A stretch of DNA of 64,000 bases from JAOUEA01 sp963821935 (lineage in GTDB: Bacteria; Actinomycetota; UBA4738; HRBIN12). Shown piece by piece: positions 63,946 through 64,000 of the stretch. The stretch spans positions 372,001 to 436,000 of the forward strand of contig CAWGFM010000005.1 of NCBI GenBank assembly GCA_963821935.1, written 5' to 3'. The first letter of the stretch is position 1. Each line of letters starts with the position of its first letter. The notes under the pieces were generated by a model that was not told the origin of the DNA, did not search any database, and saw nothing but the letters and a program-made list of their open reading frames with translations. The position numbers were made by a program, and so were the translations under genes.

Positions 63946-64000
63946 GAAGGCGGATTGTAGGGGGTCGACGACGGTCCTGGATACCCCCCGGTGTGCCGAG

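Overview
The window is about 64 kb of GC-rich DNA with dense, overlapping genes, many GTG or TTG starts and few T-runs. It looks like an uncultured member of the Actinomycetota. The best lineage marker is the 33-residue ribosomal protein bS22 (62676-62777) near a small excisionase-type HTH gene. Menaquinone-type chemistry, a Rex regulator with textbook operators and a caa3-type oxidase agree with this. I cannot name the class or genus.

Layout. 1-4724 looks accessory: a large cyclase/nSTAND/WD40 protein running off the left edge and a frameshifted nuclease-like gene, both on the 3' side of tRNA-Tyr(GTA). 4873-8263 (+) holds YajQ and two PLP enzymes. 34850 down to 8273 (-) is one 27-gene block: a geranylgeranyl reductase-like flavoprotein, a complete nuoA-N set, a polyprenyl diphosphate synthase, a second nuo set (A, B, C, H-N, without D, E, F, G) and htpX. 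A perfect Rex operator lies at 34920-34937. 35036-38285 holds a PPOX-fold protein, a second polyprenyl synthase and a heme A synthase/heme O synthase fusion. 48182 down to 38282 (-) encodes cytochrome c maturation (ccdA, resB, ccsB), the caa3 oxidase, CtaG, a double cupredoxin and a TlpA-like thioredoxin. 48376-53211 (+) encodes a split, b6-like quinol:cytochrome c reductase with its own 2[4Fe-4S] ferredoxin and three unassigned membrane proteins. rex follows at 53890-53195 (-). 54247-59837 holds an ECF sigma/anti-sigma pair beside NicO-transporter, TPR and DUF4331 genes. The right end carries a membrane protein, a TIM-barrel protein, a hydrolase lipoprotein, bS22, a Clp1-like kinase and the HTH gene.

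How it works together. Most of the window is an aerobic electron-transport chain: two complex I versions feed menaquinone, a b6-like complex passes electrons to cytochrome c or cupredoxins, and a caa3 oxidase reduces oxygen, with cofactor and assembly genes mixed in. Rex, a redox (NADH/NAD+) sensor, probably controls the complex I block and the divergent promoter between the cytochrome c maturation and b6-like operons.

Three genes (the nuclease-like gene, ccdA and the b6-like subunit IV) carry apparent frameshifts, which may be real or assembly errors. No CRISPR array, rRNA or insertion sequence was seen. Gene-free stretches over 100 bases are 3824-4070 (a tRNA-like fragment only), 34851-35035 (Rex operator), 48183-48375 (Rex operator and -10 box) and 59838-60039 (a short palindrome).
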